DNA of 64,000 nucleotides from Reyranella humidisoli (GCF_019039055.1 NZ_JAHOPB010000001.1:2640001-2704000), one strand, 5' to 3'; positions 16,751 to 26,463 are shown, counted from the first letter of the stretch. Translations and numbers: made by a program. The notes: generated by a model not told the origin, from the letters alone.

Positions 16751-17155
16751 TGTAAAGGGCGCCTCGCTGTCCCGCAGGGCTGTCGGGGTATAATGGCGCG
16801 CGATGTCGGCAAGGGAAAAATTGTCATCCCGAGCGTGAGCGAGGGACCTTCAGGCTACCGATAAGGGTCCCTCGCGGCGCTCGGGATGACAACGTGCGTG
16901 CAGATCGATCGGTACCCTTGCAGCAACCGCGCTGACATCCGGTGCTGGGCTACGGCGAGGGCCTCGAGCGGGAACTCGCACTCGCCTGGGAGCAGGCGGA
17001 CAATTGAAGCCGGGGAAATCGCGCGGACACGCCCGCCGGTTCCTGTTGCCCTGTGGCGCCACATCGGCCACAAGAAACGCGGGTGTCCGCACATCGGTGC
17101 TGGCAGGGACTAGCGCAGGTCGGGCCGCCAGCGGGCCCATTTCCGTGCGAGACCC
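16751..17155. other. 405-bp intergenic region before nhaA
   Basis: It contains the family B hairpin repeat (16821-16892). The remaining ~260 bp to the nhaA start show no credible gene, and no promoter was identified with confidence. Confidence 0.5.
16821..16892. repeat. Dispersed hairpin repeat, family B, copy 2
   Basis: TCATCCCGAGCGTGAGCGAG, continuing GGACC, is followed after a short loop by its inverted counterpart GGTCCCTCGCGGCGCTCGGG, continuing ATGACA. The structure matches the copy at 8877-8972 but with a much shorter loop. Confidence 0.85.
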
Positions 17156-18355
17156 ATGACCCGCAATCCCCACGTGCGTTCGACCCTGCTGCGCCGCTTC
17201 ATCGACAACGAAGCCTCGGGCGGCATCGTGCTGATGGTGGCCGCGGCGCTGGCGCTGATCGTCGCCAATTCGGCCCTGGCCCCCACCTATTTTGCCGCGC
17301 TCAAGACCTATGTCGGGCCGCTCAGCGTCTCGCACTGGATCAACGATGCGCTGATGGCGGTGTTCTTCCTGCTGGTCGGGCTGGAGATCAAGCGCGAGAT
17401 CGTCGACGGCCAGCTCTCGACCTGGTCGCGGCGCATTCTGCCCGGCCTCTGCGCCGCCGGCGGCATGGCGGTGCCGGCGCTGATCTTCGCCGGGTTCAAC
17501 TGGAACAATGGCGAGGTGATCCGCGGCTGGGCGATTCCCACCGCGACCGACATCGCCTTCGCGCTGGGCGTGCTGTCGCTGTTCGGCAACCGCGTGCCGG
17601 CCTCGATGAAGGTGTTCCTGACCGCGCTCGCGATCATCGACGATCTCGGCGCGGTGCTGATCATCGCCGTCTTCTACACCGGCAATCTCGATCTCGCCGC
17701 GCTGGGTGGCGCGGCCGCCGTGGTTGTGGCGCTGCTGACGCTCAACCGGATGAAAGTGCGGGCGCTGTGGCCCTATCTGATGCTGGGCGCGGTGCTGTGG
17801 CTGCAGGTGCTGCTGTCGGGCGTCCATGCGACGGTCGCGGGCGTGGCCCTCGCGCTCACCATTCCGCTCACCCGCGCGACGGGAGGCGGTCACGAACGCG
17901 GGGTCGATTCGCCGCTGCATCGGCTGGAGCACGCGCTGGCCAAGGTCGTGCCGTTCGTCGTCATTCCCATCTTCGGCTTCGCCAATGCCGGCGTGTCGCT
18001 GGCCGGCTTCGACGCGCGCGCCCTGATCGATCCGCTGACGCTCGGCGTCGCGGGCGGGCTGGTCATGGGCAAGGTGGTCGGCGTCTACGGCACGGCGCGC
18101 GCGACCGTGAAGCTCGGCTGGGCCGCGGCACCGGTCGGCGCGGCGCCGTCGCATGTGCTGGGCGTGGCGCTGCTTTGCGGCATCGGCTTCACGATGAGCC
18201 TGTTCATCGGCCTGCTCGCCTTCCCCGACAACGCTGCCCTGCAGGACGGCGTCAAGATCGGCATTCTGTTGGGCTCGCTCGTCTCGGCCGTGCTCGGGGC
18301 CGTGGTCCTGATGCTCAGTCCGAAGCCGGGCGGCGCCGAGGCGCGGGCCTTCTGA
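17156..18355 (+). CDS. nhaA: Na+/H+ antiporter NhaA
   Basis: 399 residues, close to the E. coli length of 388. NhaA blocks are FIDNEASGGIVLMVAAALAL, ALMAVFFLLVGLEIKREI, ATDIAFALGVLSL and TALAIIDDLGAVLIIAVFYT, the last with the paired Asp residues that carry Na+/H+. The TM X/XI region reads GIGFTMSLFIGLLAF. About twelve hydrophobic segments are visible. It exports Na+ (Li+) in exchange for H+ at the inner membrane and serves pH and sodium homeostasis. It stands alone, bounded by dispersed repeats on both sides. Confidence 0.95.
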   Translation: MTRNPHVRSTLLRRFIDNEASGGIVLMVAAALALIVANSALAPTYFAALKTYVGPLSVSHWINDALMAVFFLLVGLEIKREIVDGQLSTWSRRILPGLCAAGGMAVPALIFAGFNWNNGEVIRGWAIPTATDIAFALGVLSLFGNRVPASMKVFLTALAIIDDLGAVLIIAVFYTGNLDLAALGGAAAVVVALLTLNRMKVRALWPYLMLGAVLWLQVLLSGVHATVAGVALALTIPLTRATGGGHERGVDSPLHRLEHALAKVVPFVVIPIFGFANAGVSLAGFDARALIDPLTLGVAGGLVMGKVVGVYGTARATVKLGWAAAPVGAAPSHVLGVALLCGIGFTMSLFIGLLAFPDNAALQDGVKIGILLGSLVSAVLGAVVLMLSPKPGGAEARAF

Positions 18356-18411
18356 GAGTCCGATTCGCACTGAAGCAGCTCGAACGACAGGCTGTGAAAT
18401 GCCCCCAATGA

Positions 18412-18546
18412 CCTCACCCTGAGGAACGCTCCGCAGGAGCGTGTCTCGATCGCGCGGGGTAACCCCCGCGCTTTGGTGGGAACGCGCACCTTGCCTGTTG
18501 CCCATCCTTCGAGACGCGCCAATTCTCGGCGCTCCTCAGGATGAGG
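18412..18546. repeat. Dispersed hairpin repeat, family A, copy 3
   Basis: It starts CCTCACCCTGAGGAACGCTC and ends GGCGCTCCTCAGGATGAGG, with internal CATCCTTCGAGACGCG. It holds a central insertion with its own small hairpin (GCGCGGGGTAACCCCCGCGC). It follows nhaA by about 55 bp and may also act as its transcription end. Confidence 0.85.
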
Positions 18547-18632
18547 CCAGTGCATGAATCGATTCAATTCGTTTCGAGTCAGATTCTGAGACCGGCCGCG
18601 ACCGGTGAAGGTCGCGGCCTCGTCGTCCCGGA

Positions 18633-18833
18633 TCAGACGTTGTGGTCGGTCAGGGTACCGTCCTTGAGGATCAGGCCCTTGGCGGTCGGATAGCCGAAGG
18701 AGAGCAGCTCGCCCAGCTTGTCCTTCTTGCGTGTCCCGACATGGTCCTCCAAGAGCCGCAGCGAGACCGACGGGAGATTGTCTCCCGCCGCAACCGAATG
18801 ATCTCCCCGATCGAGGTTACGTCTGCACTGCAA
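18633..18833 (-). pseudogene. Possible fragment of a peroxiredoxin-like gene
   Basis: A 66-codon frame with a TTG start and unusually low similarity to its neighbours. The segment AAGDNLPSVSLRLLEDH resembles the first strand of Prx5-type peroxiredoxins. The rest (GELLSFGYPTAKGLILKDG) does not continue into the P..x..C active site. It could be a decayed 5' fragment fused to other sequence, a genuine small protein, or chance. No start signal supports it. Confidence 0.25.
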
Positions 18834-18863
18834 CGATCCCCTGCCAAATCGGCAACGGAGAGA

Positions 18864-19265
18864 TCAGGACACGGGCTCGGGAAGGCTGGCGAGGATGGAG
18901 GGCGAGTTCAACCAGCGATAGGCCTGCTTGGCGGTCTTGAAGATCCGCATCGGCCGCCGCGGCGCCGCGAGCATGCCGAGGACGCGGCCGAGCAGCACGT
19001 ACTTGTCGTCTGTAATGACGACCGCGAGCGGTCCAAGTTCCACATCGCCCTTGTGCAGGCTGCGCATGCGCACGCCGATGTCGGTGATTTCCATCGCGCC
19101 CATGCGGGTCTCGCCGCGCGTGCCGTCGAAAAGCTTGCGGTAGCCCAGCGCCCGCGCCTCCAGCATCGCGTCGAGCATGGCATGGACCTCGTGCCCTTCG
19201 ACATTGCCCTCACAGACAGTGTGGAAGAGGCGCGCTTGGGGATCGATGGTCCAGTGCAACGACAT
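18864..19265 (-). CDS. SpoIIAA/STAS-like small protein, paralogue 2 of 3
   Basis: 133 residues from the ATG at 19265 (MSLHWTIDPQARLFHTVCEG). I preferred it to an earlier in-frame start because the paralogues begin M-x-LHWT. Shared blocks: GYRKLFDGTRGE, IGVRMRSLH, LGPLAVVITDDKY, LLGRVLGMLAAPRRPMRIF and AYRWLNSP. It is most like the protein at 20275, 1 kb away in opposite orientation. The family function is not known; the fold suggestion rests on strand/helix pattern only. Confidence 0.65.
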   Translation of the reverse strand: MSLHWTIDPQARLFHTVCEGNVEGHEVHAMLDAMLEARALGYRKLFDGTRGETRMGAMEITDIGVRMRSLHKGDVELGPLAVVITDDKYVLLGRVLGMLAAPRRPMRIFKTAKQAYRWLNSPSILASLPEPVS

Positions 19266-19347
19266 GATCAGGCTGTACAACAGACCTAAAGTGATTGCAT
19301 CATCGGTGAAGACAAATTCACAATCATTTTAAAATGCATGAAGAATG

Positions 19348-19986
19348 CTAGTACCGCCGCGCCCGATGCAGGGCCTCTTGCAACCGGTCTTTTTCCCGCG
19401 ACCAGCGGCGCGCCTCTGCCTCCGTCCGCCGGTCGAGGGCCGCTCGTTCCCGGTCGAGCCCGCTGGCCGTCCGATCGTGCGCCGCCTCGGCCTGCCGCAG
19501 CGCCTCTTCGGCCGCCGCAACCGCCCGTTCGCGGCGGGCCGCCGCCCGGCGCCGCTCTCCCTTCTCGCGCTGCTCCTGGAGCGCCCGGCGCTTCTCCTCT
19601 CTTTCGTAGGCGAGGGCGGCGGCACGATCGGCGGCGGCGGTGCGCGAAGCGGGACGCTTCGGGGCAGCGTTTTCGGTCTTCGGCTTCGATTTTGGTTTCG
19701 TCCTCGCTGCCATCTTCCTGCGGCCGTGCCCGACCAGCGCGCGCTCGGAAATCTCGGCGGTCTCGCCGTAGGGCTGGTCGGTGCCGACGGGCCGGCGCAG
19801 CACGAGGCCGGGCCGGGCCATCGTGGCCGCAACGATTTTCGCGTCCCGCGTCTCGCGGGCGAAGCCCTGGTGGAAGAGATCGCTGTCGGCGCCCCAGGCG
19901 GCGAGCGCGGCCTTCATCGAGGGGGCGGCGACCGCGAGATCGAAGAAGCCCGCCGAGGTCATGAAGGCCTTGAGCTTCCGGGGCAT
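19348..19986 (-). CDS. Hypothetical protein with conserved N-terminal domain and long charged coiled coil
   Basis: 212 residues. The first ~90 form a compact domain (LKAFMTSAGFFDLAVAAPSM, KAALAAWGADSDLFHQGFA, VLRRPVGTDQPYGE). The rest is Lys/Arg/Glu/Ala-rich (EREEKRRALQEQREKGERRR and similar) and would form a coiled coil, which often earns such proteins an incorrect TolA-like label. There is no signal peptide or membrane segment. The N-terminal domain is what should be used to find relatives. Confidence 0.6.
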   Translation of the reverse strand: MPRKLKAFMTSAGFFDLAVAAPSMKAALAAWGADSDLFHQGFARETRDAKIVAATMARPGLVLRRPVGTDQPYGETAEISERALVGHGRRKMAARTKPKSKPKTENAAPKRPASRTAAADRAAALAYEREEKRRALQEQREKGERRRAAARRERAVAAAEEALRQAEAAHDRTASGLDRERAALDRRTEAEARRWSREKDRLQEALHRARRY

Positions 19987-20274
19987 GGCGGGTGGGCTCT
20001 AGCTGCAGGGGAACTCGAGCCCGCTCCCGAGGTGTGTGTTTGGGAAGGGAGCGGGCTCGCTACGCGTTGCGCACCTCGGGGATCGAAAGGGCGCTCCGTT
20101 CGATACGACGCATTGGGGACGGAGAGGTTGCACCCGGCGAGCGGGAACAATCGACGCCGGCACCGCAATCGGGCGAGGTCATCCGCGCTATATGCACTAC
20201 TGGTGCGCAATCTTCATTGCCTCCGGCACGGCCTCTGTTAGCTTCCGAACTGATCGTCAGGGACAACCGCCCGA

Positions 20275-20667
20275 ATGCCGCTCCACTGGACCATCGATTC
20301 GAAGGCCAAGCTCCTTGCGATGGTCGCCGACGGACCCATCGAACTGGCCGAACTCCATCGCCTGCTGGATGTGACGACGGCCCTGAAGCTCGAAGGCTAC
20401 CGCAAGCTGTTCGACGGCAGCCGGGGCGAGTCGCAATTGACCGATGCGGAGCAACTCGCGGTCGGCGTGCGCTTCCGCGACATGCACGCCAACACGCCCC
20501 GGCTCGGGCCTCTCGCCGTCGTCGTGCGTGACGAGAGATACCAATTGGTGGCGCGCATGCTGGGAATCCTCGCCGTCCCGAAGCGCCCGATCCGCGTGTT
20601 CACCGACCTGGCCAAGGCCCGCGCCTGGCTCGATTCGCCCGCCATCGTCGCATCCGTGCCGGACTGA
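20275..20667 (+). CDS. SpoIIAA/STAS-like small protein, paralogue 3 of 3
   Basis: 130 residues starting MPLHWTIDSKAKLLAMVADG. Shared blocks are GYRKLFDGSRGE, VGVRFRDMH, LGPLAVVVRDERYQLVARML and RPIRVFTDLAKARAWLDSP. It ends 10 bp from the stop of the convergent dabA gene, so the two transcripts may run into each other. The strong conservation of KLFDG-RGE and GPLAVV across all three paralogues marks likely functional loops. Confidence 0.65.
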   Translation: MPLHWTIDSKAKLLAMVADGPIELAELHRLLDVTTALKLEGYRKLFDGSRGESQLTDAEQLAVGVRFRDMHANTPRLGPLAVVVRDERYQLVARMLGILAVPKRPIRVFTDLAKARAWLDSPAIVASVPD

Positions 20668-20677
20668 TCCGCGACCG

Positions 20678-23170
20678 TCAGCCGGCAACCGGATCCATCG
20701 CCGTCCACCGCAGGCCGCCGGCATAGCGCCAGGCCATGCGCCCGTCGCCGTCGAGCGCGAACAGGTTCAGCCAGCCTTTGTCGAACAGTTCGCGCACCGC
20801 GTCGTGACGCGCGAGCACGCCCGCGATCGCCTCGCGCGGCGCCTCGATGCAGACCGACAGGCGTAGCGGCTCGTGCGCCGGGGCCTCGCCGTCATGGACC
20901 GACTGCCAGGGCAGGCCGGCGCGCAGCAGCCCGCCATTGCCCTCGACCACGCCGATGCCGCCGGTGACGTTGTGCAGCAGCTTGTTGCCGCCGCCGAACG
21001 GGCCGGGCGCCACGGTCGATCCGTAATATTGCAGGCTGATCCAGCTCGCCACGACGACCGGCGCGGTCAGGATCAGTTCCAGCACGCCGAAGCCCGTATC
21101 CTGCTGCCAGTCGTAATCGTGCAGGAAGGCGCGGCCGCCCAGCGAGCGTCCCGTCGTGCGTGTGCGCGGTGCGGCGATGAAGGCGCTGCATCCCGCCAGC
21201 CCCCATTCGGGCCGCGTCTCGGACCAGTCGCGGCCGCGCCTGGCGACGGCGGCCGCGTTGCCCGCCCGCGGCAGCCGCAGCGCACGCTCGGTGCGCGCCA
21301 GCGTGCCCGCCGCCTCGAACCAGGCGCGCGCCCGCGCGAGGTCGGCGCGATGCGTCGCGGACGGCGCATCCTCGTAGAGCGTCATGCCGTCTGCCGTGGT
21401 GTCGTGCAGTGCGGCCACGAACAGCGTGTCGTCGGGCAGCGCGCGGCCGCGCGTGGCGAGGCCTGCCCGCACGTCGCGGTCGTTCAGCAGCGCGGCCAGC
21501 AGGCGCGCATTCACCTCGCCGGAGTAACCGCCGCAGGCGCCGCATTGCAGGGCGCTGGCATGCGGGTTGTTGACCAGCCGTGCGCCATGACCCGCCAGCA
21601 CCACCAGCCGCGCGAAGGGCGGTGCGAGCGACATCGCGCCCAGGATCTTCTCCGCCGCATCGATGCGCGCCGCGAGATCGGGCGCGGCATCGTGATCGTG
21701 CGCGTGCCCGTCACCGTGAGCATGAGCGGGCACGAGGCGCGGCGCGGGCTCGTCGGGCGTCGCCGCGACGCGGCCCAGCGCATCGCTCAGGATCCGCCCG
21801 ACATGCAGCGGCCCGGTCGCCTCGACGAAGGCGAAGGACGAGACGGCGGCGAGCTTGAAGCGGCCCCAGGCGCGCTTGGCCCGCGCCGCGATCCGCGCCG
21901 AGCGGTCGGCCTCCGCGTCGGCGGCGCCGCCCGCGCAGGAATGCAGCGCCGGCGCCAGCAGCACCGGCAACCGCAGTTCCTCGACGTCGGAAGCGAAGCG
22001 GCGATGCGCGGTGGCGATGCCGAAGAAGCCCGCGAAGCCCAGGGTGCGGATGCCGGGATCGAGACTCTCCAGCGCGCGCCGGAACGGCTCGGAGCGCACG
22101 TCGATGCAGAACGCCGCCTGCAGCGCCGGCCGCGCGTCGGGCGATGAAGAGGGTGTCGGCGCGGGTGCGGCCAAGGTCGCGGCCAGGGTCGCGGCCAGCG
22201 CACGCTGCGCGGCGCGTTCGGCCGCTTCCTGCAGGATCGCGTCGATCACGAGGTCGGGCGAGGGCGCGACCGGCGCGGCATGCGCCACGACGATCTCCGC
22301 CCAGCGCTTCGCGATCGCCGGGGCGTAGCGCGCGAACAGCGCCTCCTCCCAGACCAGCCGGATCGCCAGCAGGTCGGTGGTCGTCGCATCCCGTCCGCCG
22401 GCCAGCTCGGCCTGCCATCTCTTGTAGCGCGCATACTGGGCCCAGCCGCCGAGCGTCATCAGCAGCCGGTGGAAACAGGTGTCGAGCGCGGCGTCGGAGA
22501 GGCCAAGCCGGTCGCTCGCGCGCGCGATCAGCCTGAGCGGATTCACGGGCACTTGCGAGACGTGCAGCGCGAAGCCCGCGAGGCCCGCGATCTCCGGCGA
22601 GAGATCGTGCGTGGCCACGGCGCGCCACGCGGCATAGGCGCCGTTTGCATTGCGCGGCGCGGCCCACAGCGCCTGGCCTTCGTCGAAATGGCCGGCTGCC
22701 CAGGCGCCGATGCGCTCTGCGATCAGCCCCGGCCAGTCGATGCCCGACACGTCGGCCGCGAGATCGGCGACCGTGGGCAGCGCGACCGGCGGCGGCAGGT
22801 CGCGCGCGGCCGCCTGCTTCAGTGCCGCGAGATCGGCCGGCCGCAGATGCGGCGGCGCGTTGGTCCAGGCCGCGAGAAGGTCGGCGTCGGCGATTGCACC
22901 GGCCTCGATCTTCGCGCGATAGGCCGCGCGCGGCAGGGTGACGGCGGCGCCGGCCACGCGCGCGAGCCGCGCACCGGCGGTGGCGAGATCCTCGCCGCTT
23001 TGGCCGAGGAAGGGATTGACCGCGACGCTCGAGGCCAGCGGCCAGGCCGGCGGGATCGCCAGCGCCGCGCGATCGGCTGCCGCCGCGATGCGCGCGAACG
23101 CGTCGTCGTTGCTGTTGGCGGGCGCGGGGACGGGATCGTCGGTGGCGAGAGGGGCGGCGGCGAGCGACAT
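20678..23170 (-). CDS. dabA: DabA, inorganic carbon transporter subunit (DUF2309/UPF0753)
   Basis: 830 residues, the normal length. The beta-carbonic-anhydrase-like zinc site is intact: C355 and D357 in [11 protein letters not shown]528 in LAGHGARL and C543 in [12 protein letters not shown]. The spacing equals that of the characterised Halothiobacillus protein (C351, D353, H524, C539). In the known system DabA sits on the cytoplasmic side with DabB and couples cation flux to one-way CO2 hydration, accumulating bicarbonate. A His-rich insert ([12 protein letters not shown]) lies just before the second half of the site. The start at 23170 follows dabB by 53 bp. Confidence 0.93.
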   Translation of the reverse strand: MSLAAAPLATDDPVPAPANSNDDAFARIAAAADRAALAIPPAWPLASSVAVNPFLGQSGEDLATAGARLARVAGAAVTLPRAAYRAKIEAGAIADADLLAAWTNAPPHLRPADLAALKQAAARDLPPPVALPTVADLAADVSGIDWPGLIAERIGAWAAGHFDEGQALWAAPRNANGAYAAWRAVATHDLSPEIAGLAGFALHVSQVPVNPLRLIARASDRLGLSDAALDTCFHRLLMTLGGWAQYARYKRWQAELAGGRDATTTDLLAIRLVWEEALFARYAPAIAKRWAEIVVAHAAPVAPSPDLVIDAILQEAAERAAQRALAATLAATLAAPAPTPSSSPDARPALQAAFCIDVRSEPFRRALESLDPGIRTLGFAGFFGIATAHRRFASDVEELRLPVLLAPALHSCAGGAADAEADRSARIAARAKRAWGRFKLAAVSSFAFVEATGPLHVGRILSDALGRVAATPDEPAPRLVPAHAHGDGHAHDHDAAPDLAARIDAAEKILGAMSLAPPFARLVVLAGHGARLVNNPHASALQCGACGGYSGEVNARLLAALLNDRDVRAGLATRGRALPDDTLFVAALHDTTADGMTLYEDAPSATHRADLARARAWFEAAGTLARTERALRLPRAGNAAAVARRGRDWSETRPEWGLAGCSAFIAAPRTRTTGRSLGGRAFLHDYDWQQDTGFGVLELILTAPVVVASWISLQYYGSTVAPGPFGGGNKLLHNVTGGIGVVEGNGGLLRAGLPWQSVHDGEAPAHEPLRLSVCIEAPREAIAGVLARHDAVRELFDKGWLNLFALDGDGRMAWRYAGGLRWTAMDPVAG

Positions 23171-23223
23171 GGTCGGGGCTCCGGTGCGATCTGATAGTGG
23201 TTCGGTCGGGCGGCGGTGCGGGC

Positions 23224-24840
23224 TCAGGGGCGGGCGGCAGCGCGGTCGCGGCGCCCGCGGCCGCTCCCCGAGTGTTCGGTGCGCCAGCCGCCGGTGATCC
23301 GGTCGAACAGGGCGCTGGCATAGAAGCCGTTGGAGAGATGGACGCGCAGCCCGGCGGCGGCGGGGTGATAGGCCCACAGCGGGAACATCGCCTGCACGAT
23401 GGCCACCAGGCCGAAGCTCGCGACCGCCAGCACCAGCAGCCCCGCTTCGAGTGGCCCCGGCGAGGGCGCGGCCGGCAGCACGCCCTGGGTGACGAAGACC
23501 GCGGCCGCGTGCAGCGCGAAGTAGCCGACCGAGGTCGCGAGCGCATAGACGGCGGTGCGCCGTGTCAGCGCGCGCGGCGCGGCGTCGGCGAAGCCCTGCG
23601 CCAGCATGTAGGCCACGCCGAAGATCAGGATGCCGCCCAGCACCGCGGCCTGCGGCGAGTTGTGCGTGATCCCGAAGGCGAGGCCGACCACGACGTAGAC
23701 CGCGAGCGCCGCGCCGAAGGCCCGCGCCACCGCGGCGGCATCGGGCACCGCGACGGGACCGGGCCGCCGGATCGCCGCGACCCGTTCGACCGCGACGCCC
23801 GAGGCCAGGAAGGCGTGCGCCTTGTAGAGCGAGTGCGCCACGATGTGCAGCAGCGCCAGCGGAAACAGCGCCAGCCCGCATTGCAGGATCATGAAGCCCA
23901 TCTGCGCCACGGTGGACCAGGCGAGCGAGGTCTTCACCGCGGGCTGGGTCAGCATCACCAGGCAACCGAACAGGGCGGTGAAGCCCCCGGCCACCACCAG
24001 CACCGCGAGCGCGCCCGGCGCCAGCAGCATCACGTCGGCGAAGCGGATCAGCAGGAAGCCACCGGCATTGATCACGCCGGCATGGAGCAGCGCGGAGACC
24101 GGCGTCGGCGTCTCCATCACCTCGGTCAGCCAGCCATGGCTGGGGAACTGCGCCGACTTGAGCAGCGCCGCGAGTGCCAGCAGGCAGGCCGCGGCCACCG
24201 CGAGCCCGCCGCCGTCGCCCGTCCGCGCCGCCGCGAGGATCGTGCCGATGTCGGCCGTGCCGTAGGCCAGCGCCAGCAGAAGCGCGGCGCTGCCGAGCGC
24301 CACGTCGCCCAGCCGCGCGGTGACGAACTTCTTGCGCGCCGCCCGCTGCGCCGCCGCCCGCTCGGGATAGAACAGCAGCAGCCGGTGCAGCAGCAGGCTG
24401 GTCGCGATCCAGGCGGCGACGAGCTGCACGAGGCTGTTGGCCGCGACCAGCGCCAGCACCGCGGCGAGCGTCAGGCAGAGCCAGCCGGTGAACGGACCCT
24501 GCCGCGCCTCGCCGTCGAGATAGGTGCCGGCGAAGCGCACGACGATCCAGCCCACGAACGTCACCAGCAGGAGCATGGTGGCGCTCAGTGCATCCAGCCG
24601 CATCGTGGGGCCGAGCCGGCCGGGCCCGAGCACGATCAGCGCGACCGTGGCGGCCAGCGCGGCGGTGAGCGCCAGCAGCGCGGCGGCCTCGGCCAGGCGC
24701 GGCAGATGCGGCGGCCGGCGGCGCTCGCCCTGCGCGAAGCCGAACCAGGCGACGGCGAGCAGCGGCACGAACAGCGGCAGCAGGAGCAACAGCACGGAGG
24801 TCGGCAGGGGGACGGGCAGGAGCGGGAGGGCGGGCGGCAC
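23224..24840 (-). CDS. dabB: DabB, NuoL/MrpA-like membrane subunit of the DAB carbon pump
   Basis: 538 residues with about 13-14 membrane segments and the proton-conducting antiporter signature: [52 protein letters not shown] and [17 protein letters not shown] (K and H on the broken helices). It is shorter than NuoL, as DabB proteins are. It provides the cation path for DabA, encoded immediately downstream. The pair is divergent from the LysR gene at 24959, the common arrangement for CO2-responsive control. Confidence 0.9.
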   Translation of the reverse strand: MPPALPLLPVPLPTSVLLLLLPLFVPLLAVAWFGFAQGERRRPPHLPRLAEAAALLALTAALAATVALIVLGPGRLGPTMRLDALSATMLLLVTFVGWIVVRFAGTYLDGEARQGPFTGWLCLTLAAVLALVAANSLVQLVAAWIATSLLLHRLLLFYPERAAAQRAARKKFVTARLGDVALGSAALLLALAYGTADIGTILAAARTGDGGGLAVAAACLLALAALLKSAQFPSHGWLTEVMETPTPVSALLHAGVINAGGFLLIRFADVMLLAPGALAVLVVAGGFTALFGCLVMLTQPAVKTSLAWSTVAQMGFMILQCGLALFPLALLHIVAHSLYKAHAFLASGVAVERVAAIRRPGPVAVPDAAAVARAFGAALAVYVVVGLAFGITHNSPQAAVLGGILIFGVAYMLAQGFADAAPRALTRRTAVYALATSVGYFALHAAAVFVTQGVLPAAPSPGPLEAGLLVLAVASFGLVAIVQAMFPLWAYHPAAAGLRVHLSNGFYASALFDRITGGWRTEHSGSGRGRRDRAAARP

Positions 24841-24935
24841 GGGCGGTCCCCTGGAGGCGCGGATCGGGTTATGGATCTGTCGGGGCTCTAGGTAGGGCGG
24901 CGGGCGGTTCGTGAAAAATTCATTGTTCCGTCGTT

Positions 24936-24958
24936 ATCGTTCGTTTTAAGTGAACGAT
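24936..24958. promoter_or_regulatory. Inverted repeat, candidate LysR-type operator
   Basis: ATCGTTC-N9-GAACGAT is a perfect 7-bp dyad ending one base before the likely ATG (24959) of the LysR gene and about 95 bp upstream of dabB. The position suits autoregulation with control of the divergent dabBA operon. Which protein binds it is inference. Confidence 0.55.
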
Positions 24959-25858
24959 ATGCCGGACCTCAACTTCAACCATCTGCGCTACTTCTGGGCC
25001 GTGGCGCACCAGGGCAACCTCACGCGCGCGGCCGAGCGGCTGAACCTGTCGCAGTCGGCGCTGTCGGTGCAGATCCAGAAGCTCGAGCGCCAGATGGGCC
25101 ATCCGCTGTTCGAGCGGGTCGGCCGCCGGCTGGTGCTGACCGAGGCCGGACAGATCGCGCTCGATTATGCCGACACGGTGTTCGAGCAGGGCGAGGAGCT
25201 GCTCAGCACGCTCCGCGGCCAGCCGGCGGCCAGCCGCCGCGTCCTGCGGGTCGGCGCGCTCACGACGCTGTCGCGCAACTTCCAGCTCGAGTTCCTGCGG
25301 CCGCTGGTCGGCCGGCCCGACGTCGAGCTGATCGTGCGCTCGGGCAACATCCGCGACCTGCTGGCGCAACTGGAGGCGCATGAGATCGACGTGGTGCTGG
25401 CCAACAGCGCCGCCCCGCGCGACGCGCGCTCGCTCTTGCGCAACCACCTGCTGGCCGAGCAGCCCGTCAGCCTGGTCGGCCGGCCGCGCGCGAAGTCGGC
25501 GCGGCGCTTCCGCTTCCCCGAGGACCTGCGCACCGAGCCGCTGCTGCTGCCGAGCCTCGACAGCGACATCCGCGTGGCCTTCGACCGCATCCTCGAACGC
25601 GCCGGCATCCGGCCAGTGATCCTGGCGGAAGTCGACGACATGGCGATGCTCCGCCTGCTCGCCCGCGAGCGCGAGGGCGTGACGCTGGTGCCGCCCATCG
25701 TCGTGCGCGACGAGCTGAAGGCCCGCGTCCTCGTCGAGCACTGCCGCATCGCCGGCGTGACGGAAAGCTTCTACGCCATCGTCATGAAGCGCCGCTTTCC
25801 CAACCAGCTCCTGCTCGACGTGCTGACCGCCAAGGTTCCCTCGCGAGGCTCGCGCTGA
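24959..25858 (+). CDS. LysR-family transcriptional regulator of dabBA (predicted)
   Basis: 299 residues from the ATG at 24959; a GTG three codons upstream lies inside the inverted repeat and is the alternative. The N-terminal winged HTH is LNFNHLRYFWAVAHQGNLTR then AAERLNLSQSALSVQIQKLE. The effector domain begins LRVGALTTLSRNFQLEFLRP. Regulators of this type bind T-N11-A boxes and respond to a small co-inducer. The target is inferred from divergence with dabBA. Confidence 0.85.
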   Translation: MPDLNFNHLRYFWAVAHQGNLTRAAERLNLSQSALSVQIQKLERQMGHPLFERVGRRLVLTEAGQIALDYADTVFEQGEELLSTLRGQPAASRRVLRVGALTTLSRNFQLEFLRPLVGRPDVELIVRSGNIRDLLAQLEAHEIDVVLANSAAPRDARSLLRNHLLAEQPVSLVGRPRAKSARRFRFPEDLRTEPLLLPSLDSDIRVAFDRILERAGIRPVILAEVDDMAMLRLLAREREGVTLVPPIVVRDELKARVLVEHCRIAGVTESFYAIVMKRRFPNQLLLDVLTAKVPSRGSR

Positions 25859-25937
25859 CCGATTCGCCGGAAGGGTCGCCGTGCGCCGATGACAACATTG
25901 TCTGAACTGGCGCAACGGGCCGATGAAGCAACAGGGG

Positions 25938-25962
25938 GCATCCCGAACGGAGTGAGGGACCT
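25938..25962. repeat. Family B repeat, isolated half-site
   Basis: GCATCCCGAACGGAGTGAGG, continuing GACC, is a single diverged arm of the family B element. No inverted partner is visible nearby. Confidence 0.6.
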
Positions 25963-26018
25963 TTCGCTTTTCTCGCAACGTCGACCGCCCCCATCTCTGG
26001 CAATGCGGGACTCGCAGC

Positions 26019-26046
26019 AACGGGGCGCCGAGGAGCGCCCCGTTTC
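26019..26046. terminator. Bidirectional terminator hairpin
   Basis: A perfect 10-bp stem AACGGGGCGC/GCGCCCCGTT with a 6-base loop lies in the gap between the convergent LysR and lipoprotein genes. The short T run suggests moderate strength. Confidence 0.6.
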
Positions 26047-26082
26047 ACGTCATGTCGGTGTCGGTATCGGCCGTCGCCAGCC

Positions 26083-26463
26083 CTAGCAGCGCGGGGCGGT
26101 GCGGTTGCGGTAGCCGTCGTAATAGGAGCTGCCGCAGACGACCTGCTGGGCCACGACTTCGTCGCGGTTGCCGTTCTGGCCGCGGTTGGTCACCGCCACG
26201 GTGGTGTAGCGCCGACCGTCGGCCTGGTTGTAGGTGCCCGGATAGCCCTGCTGTTGCTGCTGCTGGTTGGCATAGTAGGGATTGGGCTGCTGCTGGTTGC
26301 CGTAATAGGGGTTGGGCTGCTGCTGCCCGTAACGCGGCGGCGGCGGGCTGTTATAGCCGTTGTTGTAGGCGCCCTGCGGGCCCATGCCGTCGTTCTGGCA
26401 GGCCGCAGCCATCAGGCCGAGGCCCACCGCAATGACAAGTCCCGAAATCCTCAGCATTTCCAT
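26083..26463 (-). CDS. Small Gln/Tyr/Asn-rich lipoprotein
   Basis: 126 residues. The signal ISGLVIAVGLGLMAAAC ends in a lipobox (AAAC), giving an acylated Cys. A low-complexity region with repeats of NPYYGNQQQ type follows. The C-terminal part is GRRYTTVAVTNRGQ then VVCGSSYYDGYRNRTAPRC, with two Cys that could pair. Probably outer-membrane anchored. No known domain. Confidence 0.7.
   Translation of the reverse strand: MEMLRISGLVIAVGLGLMAAACQNDGMGPQGAYNNGYNSPPPPRYGQQQPNPYYGNQQQPNPYYANQQQQQQGYPGTYNQADGRRYTTVAVTNRGQNGNRDEVVAQQVVCGSSYYDGYRNRTAPRC

Noticed and set aside
19987..20274. Open frames in the gap before the third SpoIIAA-like gene
   Set aside because: Composition is Arg/Gly-rich, with no start signal and no domain. 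Treated as intergenic.
23197..24891. 564-codon open frame antisense to dabB
   Set aside because: The translated sequence is R/H/Q/G-rich with no domain. DabB on the minus strand is unambiguous.
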